Below are positions 52,001-63,200 of a stretch of 64,000 bases of DNA, piece after piece. The DNA comes from Rhynchopus euleeides. Lineage: Eukaryota > Euglenozoa > Diplonemea > Diplonemida > Diplonemidae. The first letter of the stretch is position 1, and every line of letters begins with the position of its first letter. Both the position numbers and the translations under genes were made by a program. Where the stretch lies: NCBI GenBank assembly GCA_963210315.1, contig OY723262.1, positions 2,294,001-2,358,000 of the forward strand. The letters run 5' to 3'. The notes beneath the pieces were generated by a model. It had not been told where the DNA came from. It did not search any database and worked only from the letters and a program-made list of their open reading frames with translations.

Positions 52001-53934
52001 AGCAGGCAGCGGCACAGGCACAGGAGTGGGAGGCATCACGCCGCCTGCTGGAGGAGGGGTACGACCACAGCGCCAGGCGCAGCGAGAGCACCGCGGCGTC
52101 GCTGCGCTCCCGGCTGGAGGAGCAGGGTGTGGAGCTGGCGGACGCCAGGGGGGAGCTGGAGGGGCGCGACACGCGCATCGCAGACCTGCAGGGCGTGGTG
52201 CAGATGCACGTGTCGCACATCGAGGCGCTCAGCTCGAAGCTGAGCACCGCACGCCAGGAGGCTGATGCGGAGCTGCACACGCTTGCGGAGCAGCTGCAGG
52301 CCACGTCGACCAGCGAGGCGGCTCTCCGGCAGGAGGTGGCGGCACTCGAGAGCAGGCACACAGCGGACACAACAGACGTGCTGGAGGAGGTGCAGGCGCT
52401 GCGTGAGGAGAGCCGCAGCTCAGCCGAGATCGCCGAGCTGGCCACCGCTGAAGCGGCCAGCCTGCGGAGGGGCACTGCGGCCCTCGAGGCGTCTGTGGGG
52501 GAGCTCCGGTCCGAGCTGAGGGCCAAGCAGCAGCAGGTGGATCAGATGGCAGGGAGGCTGCAGATCGCTGAGGCGTCGCGCGACGCTTCGACGGAGCGCT
52601 ACAGCGCAGAGCTCGACAACGCACGCACGCTCTCAGCTGACGACGAGAAGGTGATCGAGTCTTTGCGGAAGAAGCTGAAGAGCTCCGAGTCGGAGGCAAT
52701 GCGCCTTCGCTCTCAGCTCATGCAGTCGAGGCGCGAGTCGTCAACCATTTCGGAGGACCACGAGTCGCTGAAGCGTCAGTTCGACGATGTGCGCAAAGCT
52801 CTGTTCAACAAGGAGAAGCGTCTGGTGGCTGTCGAGGTTGAGCTTGCACAGCAGGGCACGGTGCTGAAGGAAGCGCGTGCCGAGGCGGCGACAGCTGCTG
52901 AGGAGTCCACAACACACGCGAGGGCAGCCGCAGAGGCGGGGCGTGCCTTCCAGGAGCGGCAGGACACCCTCGAGGCGCAGCTGGAGGAGGCGAGGAAGAA
53001 GTCCATCTTCTCCGCGTGCGTCAAGGAGACGGAGGTGAAGCTGCTGCAGCAGAAGGTGCAGGACGCGCAGGCCCTGGTTGCACAGAAGGACCGCACGGCA
53101 GAGTCGCTGATGGGCAGGCTGCGCGAGGCGGAGGGGCGTGCGGCGCATCCGGTGCAGACGAGCCCCGTGTCGCCCGCCCTGTCCTCCCCTTCGGGCGAGG
53201 CGAAGCTGTCCATCTTGCAGGCAGAGCTGGCCACCCGGGATGCAGAGGTGGCAACCCTCAAGGAGCGCCTGCGGCGCGTCATGTCGACCGACGCTGTGAT
53301 GGACGAGCTGAAGGGCAAGATGCTCCGCCTGGAGATGGAGAACGCGGAGGCGCTGCGGAGCTCCGTGCACGCGACAGAGTGGAAGCGCATCGCGCACGAG
53401 CGGTCCGTCGAGATGCAGCGCATGGAGGAGATGATGCAGGCAACGGAGGCATGCGACAGGGCGCGCGAGGCGGAGTCCCTCGTGCGCATGGGAAGCGACG
53501 GGGGGCACAGCAACGAGGAGATCAAGCTCCGCACACAGCTGGCCGTTGTGACCGACAAATACAAATATGCAAAGAAGAAGCTCCGCAGCCTCAGCGTGGG
53601 GAACGAAGGCAGCAGTGGGAGGCGCAGCACGTCCACAGGGCGTCACGCACGCCCGACTCCCACAACACCGTCTGCAGTGCCCATCAGTTATGCCTCGGAC
53701 CGTGTTGCCGCGACGATGAAGTCCGCCGCACTCCGGGAGCGCGAGTCACGCCACAGCGCATCGACGGGAGTCCTGCGTGGTGCGGGCCTCTCGGCTCCCC
53801 GTAGCCAGGGCAGCACCGCCACAGCGACCTCGCTGCTCATCAACCCGACAGGGCGGGCACGCTCCAACAGCGGCACCCGCAGGTCCGCCCGCCCGTCTGC
53901 AGCAGCCCTCCAGCGCCGTGTGCCGGGTTTGTAG
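49039..53934 (+). CDS. Large coiled-coil protein with PH-like N-terminal region
   Basis: 1631 residues from ATG 49039 (1657 from the alternative ATG 48961, same frame). Residues ~1-150 look globular and end with VLTFFCAQEAPWRQWVDFLI, which resembles the last helix of a PH-type domain; this is tentative. A basic Ser/Pro/Lys linker and a Gly/Val/Ala-rich region (nt ~49690-50330) follow. From nt ~50350 to 53570 the protein is almost continuous heptad coiled coil with short breaks (for example nt 50730-50930 and 53140-53200). The C-terminus is Ser/Thr/Arg-rich. Likely a cytoskeletal, basal-body or flagellar scaffold, as such proteins commonly are, but no specific family is recognised. Confidence 0.75.
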   Translation: MESRVWYGGSCNTGKRDDTALEECARSSSEAVLSVTSQPEKELRVDLLKGPPGATAAHHIRWSSIELESFLRVPGGEDPKAEAASSALLYRVAASMAGYPAKAEQSGFPQWCFVIRVHGAAVAEPHVLTFFCAQEAPWRQWVDFLILMSKAEDPSWKTPSPRKALTHIDNNAPSPKKAKGDTLEAQCSSSAAGHAAQRCPSPGVGAIPPKADEGRESQFVATRPEGVQVTAGGPAGTLLRVLPQGEVFSGTAVAGGGGVRLTTTVEGVVTDARRALRVASHYDAPLEPHATVEVAVPGVALTVSGVAAQEEGAPAAPPRVVDLAEGVPAKVLEVFDFDAGSGGAVQCARIVVGLDAFASGACEGVGEGAGCSEWVVTSPAGAAWRDSPAATQQSGTLRVGEVLTVARQDGGAVRVLRPVVGYVAAGDAEPATAFRQGFLEAKVAQLSDEVSRHSAVRLKQVQASHASLEATVASLQRQLGECGDGESGERAAQLERQLAAADEARASLEVQCAEEAEKAGAAEAVCGQLAQDLADAKERAAEAEQRAATMVAMLEERRADSQLLSARSAPGKGVTVSPLEIDLVASLGSLQTCQSDALFGDGSLQGHPVALPANPVGAVDTPVSDGTDLDTTVRVLQEAVDKAEADQLLESQNESLAVALREAVADKEAAEARVAQGVEEKEALVSDYNQAMVAMQDTVEAVQAQLDQAEREHATHREQAARQLREKGEQLASLRDVVASKNTTLETLKREAVGDTEDIDVLRAQLEHRQKEVEAAGEDLRNATAASLALHSAIEERDEHIRELEEQCCQDDTKEEAAQAVLQAMSERIADLEAQQHTSSDATQQLQEALQTLQAEHEALQTSAQHSQAAADTAQQQARTRDEEAARLQQALVEATAEKESAVSRVASLLEAKLQAEEDLGAAQQGAADAAGLQAALQEGQGEARSLRGELHDLAEAHEAREVQLREALDAKAAAHASLAVELEEARQQAAAQAQEWEASRRLLEEGYDHSARRSESTAASLRSRLEEQGVELADARGELEGRDTRIADLQGVVQMHVSHIEALSSKLSTARQEADAELHTLAEQLQATSTSEAALRQEVAALESRHTADTTDVLEEVQALREESRSSAEIAELATAEAASLRRGTAALEASVGELRSELRAKQQQVDQMAGRLQIAEASRDASTERYSAELDNARTLSADDEKVIESLRKKLKSSESEAMRLRSQLMQSRRESSTISEDHESLKRQFDDVRKALFNKEKRLVAVEVELAQQGTVLKEARAEAATAAEESTTHARAAAEAGRAFQERQDTLEAQLEEARKKSIFSACVKETEVKLLQQKVQDAQALVAQKDRTAESLMGRLREAEGRAAHPVQTSPVSPALSSPSGEAKLSILQAELATRDAEVATLKERLRRVMSTDAVMDELKGKMLRLEMENAEALRSSVHATEWKRIAHERSVEMQRMEEMMQATEACDRAREAESLVRMGSDGGHSNEEIKLRTQLAVVTDKYKYAKKKLRSLSVGNEGSSGRRSTSTGRHARPTPTTPSAVPISYASDRVAATMKSAALRERESRHSASTGVLRGAGLSAPRSQGSTATATSLLINPTGRARSNSGTRRSARPSAAALQRRVPGL

Positions 53935-55950
53935 CCCGCACCGGTGGGGGGTCCTGTTGCTTATGTACATCCATCTGGTCAGTCGGTTGTGTTCCGGGGG
54001 TGGTGTTGAGGGGCGAGGGGGTGGGGGGTTTGTCGCTGCCGTTTCCGGTGCGCGATGCACACAAATGCGCGCTTTTTTGTGTGGAGGTGTGAGGTCCCGC
54101 TGCAAGAGGGCCTCCCGCTCCCCTAATAAGCTGTGCTCGTTTCTCTGGGATTTCCGGGTTTGCGTCGTTGCGGTCGTTACCTGCCCTCGGCTGCCGCTGC
54201 CATGGGAATGCACCTGTCTCATGGCAACAGGCATTGATCGCGTGCTGTCCGCAAAGCGAAGATGTTCTCTTGTGTCACTTGACACGAGAGCAAGGTCGTA
54301 CAGGGTGTCCCTGCCTGTGGTCGTGGGGTGTGGGATGTGGTGACGTGTGTGTGTGTCTTCTGGCCGCCCCCTTTTGGGAAGTTGGCAATGCGTGGCGTGT
54401 TCTCTCCAACTTGTCTCCGGCGCAGAACCGGAACAACCTGAGGTTGTCTGTCTGCCTCACGCTCAGCCCCCGCAGCTGTGCTGCATCTCTAGAAGCTATG
54501 AATGAAACCAACAAGAAGAAAAACGTAGCGTGTGTCAGGGGCCCTTGGGCCACATGAAATCAGAACCAAAAATTGTCCAAAAGACCAATTTGACAATTCA
54601 AAGTGTGTTGTCGAAAACCGATGGAAACCGAGTTTCGCATGAAGTCCGCACGAACCGCGCTGGGAATTTATGTTTCTTTTGTCGACCGCCCTCTGCATGA
54701 AGGGATGACGCGAGCGAACGCAATATTCTGGCCAGCATCACAAACCAAAATATGGGGCGCCAATAACAGCTGCCATGCCCCGTGATGTTGAAATAGCGGG
54801 CAGCCCCCCTCCCGCCCCCCCGGCTGTGGCGATGCCATAACATTGTTGTAGATCCGAAGGGAAAACCCCCTCGCCTGAACCCGGCAACTCCGCCCCGCCT
54901 CCCACCCCACCCCACCCCTCCCCAGCTAACCCCTCCCAAGAGAAAAACATAGGGCAGCCTGTGCTGCGTGGATGTTCTGTTTTTGTTGCCCAATATCACC
55001 GCCACGGGATATCCCTCACTCTAAGGTGAGACGCCTGCCTGCAGTAGCAGAACAGGCGACACACTCACACACGGCTTGACTCAGAGGGGGCCTATCCCTA
55101 ACCTACCCCAATCGTACGAATCTCAAGAGAGCAGGGGGGAGTCAAAAGGCTTAGAACGTAGCACGCTGATGGCGTTGCTGTTCCCCTGAAATAGCCAGCT
55201 CTCTTGGACATAATAGCGACGCGTTGCAAAGAGAGCTCGTTTTATTTTTTGTGATTCGCGACAATCACACATTTTTTTCACCGTACGCAGGCCAGGTGCC
55301 AGGGGGAACTGCAGGCATGCATGGAGACGGCTCGCTCCCCCATCGTTTCCCACCCAACTCACCAGCTGCACTGGCCTCACCTCACGCAGCAACCTGCACA
55401 GCAAGTTCTCTGATGGGCCCTTCTCTCTCTCCCCGATCTTTCCCTAGAGCGATCGTTATACTTCCGTCACTGGATGGCCCAACATGGGTGGGCAGGTGTA
55501 GAAGCGGCCAGAGGGTGGTGGGTGGGCGGGTGGGGACAACTCTCTGAATGGGCGGGGGTGGGGTGTGGTGGGGTGGTGGTGGCCTTGCTCTATAGCGCAG
55601 AAAAGCGATCCCGTCTGGAATATGTGCCACACTGGCACATATTGGCAGGGCGAAGGTGCGTATGTAGCGACGTGGGATGTGGCGAGGCGGCAGGTTGATG
55701 ACGCCCTGCTGCGGTATTCTCCCCCACCCCACCCCGCCCGCAGTGTTGAGAGTGGCCAAGTCTCAAGCTTTTTCCCACAGCATTGGCATGTATCGGGGGA
55801 GCGCTTAGCGCTTAGGATTGCAGAAGAGTGATCCACCTGACGGGTACGCTCAAAGAAGAGAGGTTCGCCTCACAGCGCAGAGGAGAGAGACAAGCTGGCA
55901 CAGCTTTGGGCAGAGAGAGTGAAGGCTGTCCAGCTTTTTGTCATAAGATC
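53935..55950. other. Intergenic, no gene recognised
   Basis: Short low-complexity frames only. No TIR pair or RNA gene identified. Confidence 0.45.
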
Positions 55951-55978
55951 CCCCCCTCCCCCAGCCCTCGTCTTATAG
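55945..55978 (+). promoter_or_regulatory. Candidate trans-splice acceptor before the Cys-rich membrane protein
   Basis: C-run/CT tract followed by CAG (55962-55964) and TAG (55976-55978), ~60-70 bases before the ATG at 56036. Confidence 0.4.
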
Positions 55979-56035
55979 GCTCAGACCAACCAGACAGGTA
56001 GTCCTGAGGTGATTCTGTCCTCATCCGGGGGTAAT

Positions 56036-56674
56036 ATGGTGCGCGCTTTGTGGCTCTTGCTGGTGGCGTGTGCCGGTGTGCAGTCGTGCCAGGAAACCCG
56101 TGACGATTTCCACGGATACTGCGAAACCGACGGGCTCAAGTCGTGCAACTGCCCCTGGAGCACATGCAAGACCGATGGGGTCGGGTGGTTCGGCAGTGGG
56201 AAGTGCGAGTCCACGCCCCTGATGATCTCGTTGTTCGTCGTCATAATTATCGGGGTCGTTGTCGGGGTGATGATCGGTGCCTGGTGCTGCTGCTGCAAGG
56301 GGGTGGGCTGCTCCCTGACCATGCCTTGCAAGGGCGGCTGCTGCTGCCTCCCAGCAGCATCCCAGGTGACCGTCACGGGCTCTGATGCCATCCAAGTGCA
56401 ACAGGCCCCAGTGGGCGCAGTGCAGTACCCGCAGCAGTATCCAGGGCCCTCGCCTGTGGGGCAGCAGTACCCAGGAGCCTCTCCCGGGGCGCAGCAGTAC
56501 CCGCAGCAGTACCCCCCCCAACAGTACCCACAGCCGCTGCAGGGTGTTGTCGTCACCGCAAGCCCTGTTCCTGTCGCCGCACCCACAGAAGGTGCGCCAC
56601 CGCCCGACGCTGCCTGCGAGGCTGCACCGCTGCCCCCCGCACCAACCGCCCCACCCCCGCTGAACCAGGTGTGA
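56036..56674 (+). CDS. Small type I membrane protein, Cys-rich ectodomain and PQQYP tail
   Basis: 212 residues from ATG 56036, chosen because it starts a clean signal peptide (MVRALWLLLVACAGVQS); an ATG at 56009 is in frame but puts polar residues first. The mature ectodomain (~45 residues) has six cysteines, then one strong transmembrane segment (LMISLFVVIIIGVVVGVMIG). Next comes a juxtamembrane Cys cluster (WCCCCK, GGCCCLP), a likely palmitoylation site. The cytosolic tail is rich in QQYP and Ala/Pro. The layout recalls Shisa-like and similar PY-rich adaptor proteins, but this is topology, not homology. Confidence 0.7.
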   Translation: MVRALWLLLVACAGVQSCQETRDDFHGYCETDGLKSCNCPWSTCKTDGVGWFGSGKCESTPLMISLFVVIIIGVVVGVMIGAWCCCCKGVGCSLTMPCKGGCCCLPAASQVTVTGSDAIQVQQAPVGAVQYPQQYPGPSPVGQQYPGASPGAQQYPQQYPPQQYPQPLQGVVVTASPVPVAAPTEGAPPPDAACEAAPLPPAPTAPPPLNQV

Positions 56675-58790
56675 TGCGCTGCAGGACACACGCGTCCCCA
56701 TCCCCCCGCGCCTGCTGGCGGCTTCGCAGTGCGCCGTTTACACGGCACTCCAGCCCCCCTCCTGCCGCAGGGCGAGCAGGTGCCAGGAGGGGTGGGAGGT
56801 GGCTGCCGCACAACACACACTCTCGTTACTGGGTGGGGGTGGGGGGGTAGGGGCGCAAATAGTACGACCCGGTAGTCGTAATAGGAGGGGCGCTTGCATG
56901 AACTATGAAGAAAATAAAGAAGGTTGGTGCTGTCGAGCGGTGCTTGTGACCCTCAAGTCGTCAAAACGCTGTCATTCGACATGTTTGGAATCCGTGCGGT
57001 TTGCCGGATGTGTGGTGGCCCCCCGGAATTGTCACGTCTGAGCGGGGCCAACCCCCCGAGAAAAAACGATAGTTTCTCCGGGTGGGTCCCCCCGAAAGGC
57101 GGGGGTCGCCCCACCCTCAACGAATCCCGAAAAAGTGTAGGAAAGTAGAAGCCATGTGAGACCACCCCGTGCACAACGGCAGCCCCCTCTCCACCCCGTC
57201 TTTGCGACCCCAGTCTCCGGCCCACGTGGAAAGCACAAGTTTTTTCTCGACCTGTAAATGAACCATACCTGTGCGTTGGTGTGCTCATCATGTTCCAAAG
57301 ATTCTTGGAGGACGTGTGGAAGGCTTGAAACGACGACACATCACTTGTTGTTGTTGCAAAGAACGTGGCGAAAAGGCAACAGCCATCGCACCTCGCAGGA
57401 CAAACAAAAGGTCCCGCCCCTCCTTCACGCGCGTGGTTTGTTTGAGCCGTGCAACAATCAATTTTGCAATTTTAATCTTTTACCCCCTACCCCCCCACCC
57501 TGTCTCCGCACGGAACTACGTGTACCCCTGCCTGTCCAAGGTGCTGTGTATCCGTCTGGCCCGGTGGAGTCGTGATTCGATGCGCTCCTTTTTTTCCATT
57601 TTTCGCACTCTGTGAGTGGACAGCCACCACAGCTCGCAACCAAGCGCACTAAACAGACACTAACCCCACCCTTCATCAGGCCAAGGGTGTGATTATCATT
57701 TCAGGGGCTGTGTGTAGAAGCGTACGGTGCATTATCAAACAAGCAAAATATACAGGCTGACTGCTGAACGGTGTTCTGAATTTTCCCGACTTGCTTCCTT
57801 CTTTCCCTCTTTCTGTCACCGTGCCACAAAGATAGCGGGCAGCGCTCAGCGCTTTGGGCAACCAAGACAACCACCTCGCCATGCTGTGGGAGTTGCTTTT
57901 GTTGTGCCCGGCTTCGGCACACAAACAAGCCCTATCTTTTTTAAGATTGTGTTTGTGTTTGGTTTGGGTCTTTCGTCTTCTCTTTCTCCGTGTGGATCCC
58001 CGCTGCCACCCCCGATGATTCCTGTTGTTGAGGACACTGCATCTATTCAGATATTGGTGTTGGCAGCCCAGTGGGGTCGGTAGGGCAGTCGGATGAACGG
58101 CTGCCGAAACTGTTTCTACCCTGCTTCACTCTAAGAAATTGTCACATCAAGAAACACGAAACAAAAGAGCAACTCTGCTGAACTGGTGAATATTCCACAC
58201 TGCTGTGTTGATGGATGCTCTGCTGGCCCCTGAGTTGTGTACTGATATCCGAAAGCTCATGTGCTCCTGGATACATCTACTACGACTCGGGCAACGGGAT
58301 CGTTCATCTGAGAGGGTATTAAACTTGTGCCAAAGTGACACTGAATCATCGCCAACATTATCCACCCCATCTCTGCACGGCGCCCTAGTTTCTCCAGTGA
58401 TTTGACAAGTGAAATGACGAATCTTACGACGCGGGTACTCACTCACTCGTTTAGTCACGAGTGGCACTCGTCATAGGGTGTTTTCTTTGCGATCGGCAAT
58501 TATTTTAGGCAAGGTTCGGCGGTTTTCACCGATAAAAGGAGGAAATGCACCCAAACGCACCGTGTTCTGCACCGTAGCAAAGACCCCCATACATTGTGAC
58601 TCGTTTGCCCACTCGTCAATGACCAGTCATCTCTTTGCTAGGCTAGTGTGCGCCCCCCCGGCAGGCTCCCCGAAATCCCGAAATCACACAAGCGCTGTTT
58701 CCTTCCCACAACCCACCCACACCACCACCTCAATGCCTTGTTGATAATGCTCCGTAGACACTCCACGCATGCTCTGCACTCTCTCTCTGC
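56675..58790. other. Intergenic, no gene recognised
   Basis: Only short overlapping frames. A GC-rich inverted motif occurs near 57085-57115. Confidence 0.45.
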
Positions 58791-58814
58791 CCCAGCCCAC
58801 ACCCCTGCCCGCAG
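58785..58814 (+). promoter_or_regulatory. Candidate trans-splice acceptor before the SRI-like gene
   Basis: CT/C-rich tract with CAG at 58812-58814, six bases before the ATG at 58821. Confidence 0.45.
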
Positions 58815-58820
58815 GCCAGG

Positions 58821-59854
58821 ATGGAGGGGCCAGGCGGCCGGTTGTCAGGCCCGAGTGGGCCTAGCAACTACCACAGGGGGCCTCGGGATGACGATGCTGA
58901 CTTCCGGTGGGAGGAGCGGCGAGAACCGCGTGGGCCGCGTGACTATGACGACAGGCGCAGGGGCGACCGTGACGACAGGGGCAGCAGGGGTGGGAGATAT
59001 GACGACGATGACCGTTATGACCGTCGCGACAGGACACGGAGAGAAGATGATTACGAGCCACGGGGGCCTGGGGAGAGGAGGGGGCCCCGGTACAGTGACA
59101 GGCACGATGACAGGTCGGACGACCGCCGTGGCGACAGGTACGACAGATACGACGACCGTGAGGACAGATACCGCGACAGGCGGGATTCGTGGGAGCGGAG
59201 GGGCCCACGGTACGACTCGAGGCACTCTGACAGGAGAGACACCCGCCGAGATCTGCGGGAGGGTGACAGACGAGAGCCCCCCACCGACGTGGCCTCGCGT
59301 GGCATGAAGGGGCCTGGGGATGTGGTTGCCCCGAATGCCTTCAAGGGCCCCTCTGGCCCCATGCGTGGGGCCACCCAGGCAGCGGGCATGCCGCTGCCCG
59401 CAGTGGCGTACCCTCCCATGATGCCGAAGTTTGCGCTGCCGCCGCCGCCCATCACGCCGGAGCTGAAGCCGCAATTGAAGGCGATCCGCTATCTCGTGGC
59501 CTCGCAGCTGAGCAAGTTTCTTCCGCACAGAGGTGTGCACACTGTCTTACATCTGCCCGCTCTCTCACGCCATCCCCACAGACTATCTCAACGACGACAT
59601 GGCGTTGTTCCGGCGCGAGTTTGAGTACATCGTCGACAAAGTGTTTCAGGTGGTATGGTCATGCTGTTGCTCAGCTCGGGGTGTTCCTGTCACCCTACAC
59701 CTCCACCTCTGCATTAATCCCATCCCAACAGGAGCGGGAGAAGGGCATCGAGCGGTACAAGACACGCGAGATGCAGGCAAGCGTCATCTCTTATGTGAAT
59801 GACCACATGCACCGTGAGTACAAGAAGAAGCCCCGCGGAGGCAATGAAGCTTAG
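58821..59854 (+). CDS. Arg/Asp-rich protein with possible C-terminal SRI domain; two introns
   Basis: Three exons: 58821-59532, 59582-59649 and 59732-59854. The introns (49 and 82 bp) have GTGTGC...CACAG and GTGGTA...AACAG ends, and removing them keeps one frame through to TAG, giving 300 residues. Residues ~10-155 are RD/DR/DY repeats typical of RNA-processing factors. The middle is Pro/Gly/Met-rich. The C-terminal ~85 residues (IRYLVASQLSKFLPHRDYLN, then FRREFEYIVDKVFQEREKG and SVISYVNDHMHREY) have the spacing of the SRI fold that binds the phosphorylated RNA polymerase II tail. If right, it acts in co-transcriptional RNA or chromatin processing. SRI assignment is by eye. Confidence 0.65.
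59533..59581 (+). other. Spliceosomal intron 1 (49 bp)
   Basis: GTGTGCAC...CCCCACAG; phase 1. Splicing is needed to avoid a premature frame end and yields Arg-Asp-Tyr-Leu across the junction. Confidence 0.75.
59650..59731 (+). other. Spliceosomal intron 2 (82 bp)
   Basis: GTGGTATG...CCCAACAG; phase 0, joining VFQ to EREKG. Confidence 0.75.
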
Positions 59855-60210
59855 AGGGGGTGTATTTCGGCGGGTCTAAGCGTCAGCGTTGCTGCTCCAT
59901 GCGAACCGCAGTGCCCGAAAATAATCGAGGCAGTTCCAACTGCAGCATTGCCAGCTCCCTCGAGGGGGGGCAGGAAGCGAACAGGTGGCGGAACGCGCGG
60001 GGGCTGGGAATGAACAGAATCTACAGGGCTACTTCCCTGTCACACGGCCAAGAGGCCAGCGTAGTCACGACCGAACAGCCCCTCTCTGGAAGGACTCCCC
60101 AAGGCGTATTGTCAGATTGCAGTGCGGGGTGGGGGTGGGGTTCAACAGGCCTGCCCTTTGCTTGCCCCACCTTGGGGCGCAGTTTTGAACGGTTGTCCAG
60201 TGCCACTCCC
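59855..60210. other. Short intergenic region
   Basis: No gene recognised; 3' UTR of the SRI-like gene and leader of the next. Confidence 0.5.
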
Positions 60211-60228
60211 ACACACCCCCTGCAGCAG
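60204..60228 (+). promoter_or_regulatory. Candidate trans-splice acceptor before the EXS transporter
   Basis: CCACTCCCACACACCCCCTG tract with CAG at 60223-60225 and 60226-60228, immediately before the ATG at 60231. Confidence 0.45.
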
Positions 60229-60230
60229 TC

Positions 60231-63200
60231 ATGGTGTGGGACCTCGCGTCCTGCGGATGCTTCCCGCGGGACAGTCAGTCGAGTGACGATGTCTTCCTGA
60301 GGCAGTTCTCAGACCACCGTGAAGGCGAGGCAGATGCCGAGTGGGCAGAGAGCTACGCCGATGCAAGGGGCCTGCTGCTCGCTTGCCGTAATGTGCGGGC
60401 TGGGGAAGCCTCGCAGCCGATCCTGTTCGCGTTGAAGTGGAAGGAAAACTTCACGCAGCCGTGCTCAAAGTTCTCCAACCAGCTGCAGCTGCTCCGGAAG
60501 CACTGGACAAGCCTCCAAGCCACGCTGAAGAAGATTGACAACCAGCCTGACTACGACGAGTACAAGGGGGCCACTGCTGACATTGTCATGCGCGTTGTCG
60601 AGGATCACTACCGTGGACTGCTGCAGCTGCAGGTATACCAGTACTGGCACAGGAGCCTGTTCGAGAGGTGTCTGGCGACGCTGGGTGAGCACAGCAACTT
60701 CCTGTCAAAGAACCGGTGGTGGTGCGACAAGGATGCCATGGAGTTCCGCAGCGCAGGCACACTCACGTGCGAGATGCGTGCAGTGGTCGCGCGGTTTGCC
60801 GAATTCCGCACCAACCTGCAGTGCGACAAGGCAGGCGTGCCCCGCGGCTCCGCATCATACCGCGTCAAGCAGGAGGAGGCCGAAGCGTCGCTGTCGCGGC
60901 GACGCATTGCGAAGGAAGGGACACCTCGCGAGTACTGGCAGTTTGGGTTCTTCTTCGGGGCTGCTGTCACCCTGTCGTCGCTGCTGATCTGCGCCTTCGC
61001 CAGCAGCCCTACTGCGACGTACAATGCAGACAGGGACCTGTGGGAGGCCTTCCCCTACTTCAGAGGCTTCTTCGTGTTCTACATGGCGCTGCTGCTGTGG
61101 GGCTTCGTGCTGGGGGATATGGAGCGCAGCCGCGTCAACTACCCCTATCTCCTGGGTCTGCGTGGTGAGGCAATCCGGTCGCTGCACGTGCTGAAGATTG
61201 CATGTATGCTTCTGGCCTTCTGGAGCATTGCACTGACTCTCTACATCCTGCATGTGCGCAACGGTGTGTCTGTGCTTCCCCACGGACTGTCCCCCAAATG
61301 GTACGTTGTTGCAAACTTCTTCATGCCGTTGGGGTTGTTCTTCTGGCCCTTCCAGTCGTTCAGCCTTGTGCCGCACGGCACTCGATGGTGGCTTGTCACG
61401 TCGCTGCTTTCCGTCGCGGTGACCCCATTCATCCCTGTGACGTTTGCATGCAACTTTGTGACCGACTACCTGACGAGCATGGTCAAAGTGCTCCTGGATG
61501 TTTCAATGACAGCTTGCGTGGTATTCTCAGGCGACCTGTGGAATGAATACCGCGTCATCTGCGTTCCCCGCGCAACCTCAGACCTGTCTCCAACTGGGGC
61601 GGATCGATACACGTCGTTCTTCAACAACGCGGCAGTCTTCTGCACGTTGACACCCCTCTTGTGGCGCTTCCTGCAGTGCTCCCGCAAGGCTGTCATAGAG
61701 CCGATCATCATCCCGACGGTGCGTGCCACTGACGTCACAGAGGACGACATGGAGGCCTCTGTGTCTAGCAAGAAGGGTGACACTTCCGGCACGCGGCACA
61801 TCCTGGGGCGGTTCCAAGTGGCGCAGAGCGCGACTGTCCTGAAGGTGGAGGAAGAGACGGATGAACTGCTGCCACAGGCAGGTGTCACATCCTCAGACGA
61901 GCCAGTGCACCTCAAGCGCAGGCTGGTGCTGACCTACCACGAGGAGACAGCGCGGCTGCACGCATTCCCTGCCCTGACCCTGCCTGGTCAGTCGCCCTCT
62001 TCCAGAGAACAAGCTAGCCCACATTCGCCCACAGAAACACAGTATGTGCGCGCTGCGAAAGCAAAACTTGACGCACCGCTTGGCCGCATACCGCTTGGCA
62101 TCGCACCGGGAGGCACGAGGCCCCGCACCAACGCATGGCACCGAGTGCGGGCGAGGGTACTGGAAGATGTCGCGTCGAGTGATGGTGGTGGGGCAGCCAG
62201 GCAGTTGGAGGCAGATCTGAACCGGCTTGAGACTGAGTCGGACCAAGAGCCTGGCTTCTACTACATGTGTTACCTGCAGACACCCGCATCGCCAGGTATT
62301 CTCACCGTGGTCCCCACACGCAAGGGCGACAGCGGCATCGAGCACGTCGTGTTGCTTTTTGAGCCGACTGACCAGCTGGGCACGGACCCGATACACGGGG
62401 ACAATCCACAGAAGCAAGTTGACGACTGTGTCCTTACAGCAAGGCAACGTTCAGTGTCGCAGCCTGTGAACAGGAGGAGGCGGGAGTATCCCGCAGCACC
62501 TGCAACGCAGGCTGTCCCCACGCTGCCGCTCCGGGAACGTTTCAGGGAGGCAAGTCGGCAGGAGGCGTCGATGCTCTTCCCGCACTTCTACAACATGATG
62601 AAATACTGCTGCTCCATCCTGCCCGTGACAGTCGGGATCGTGCAGGGCCAGGCAGCTGGCTGGTCGTTTGCACGTGTGGCGTACATCCTGCTGCTGTGCC
62701 TGTCGACGTGCTACTCCTTTTGCTGGGACATCTTCGTGGACTGGGGACTGTGGCGCCGTGAAGGCTTCCCGAGGCAGGGCCTGCACCCCCTGGGCATTGG
62801 GGGCTGGGTGTGGCGGCGCACGTCAATCGACTTCAGCACGGGCCACGGGCTCATGTGGTACGCCGTGCTGATTTTGTTCAATTTGATGGGTCGCTGTGCG
62901 TGGGCCATCACTTTAGTCGTGAACTTTGACGCGCTGGGCATCTCTGGCGCCGCAAGCAGCGAGCTGCTGACGTTAGTCACAGCAACACTTGAAGTGGCGA
63001 GGCGCAGTGTCTGGGCAAGGATCCGCCTCGGGCACGAGCAGACTGTGGACGTGGGGCACTACCGAGCAGGCGATGGGTACAGCGAAGTTCCTCCTTTGCT
63101 GTCACGTAACACGCCTTGGACAGTGCCTGGTGAGTACTCTGTCCTGCGGACGTTTAGGTTGGATACACTCGAGGACGAAGTCCAGGACCTGCGACCTGTC

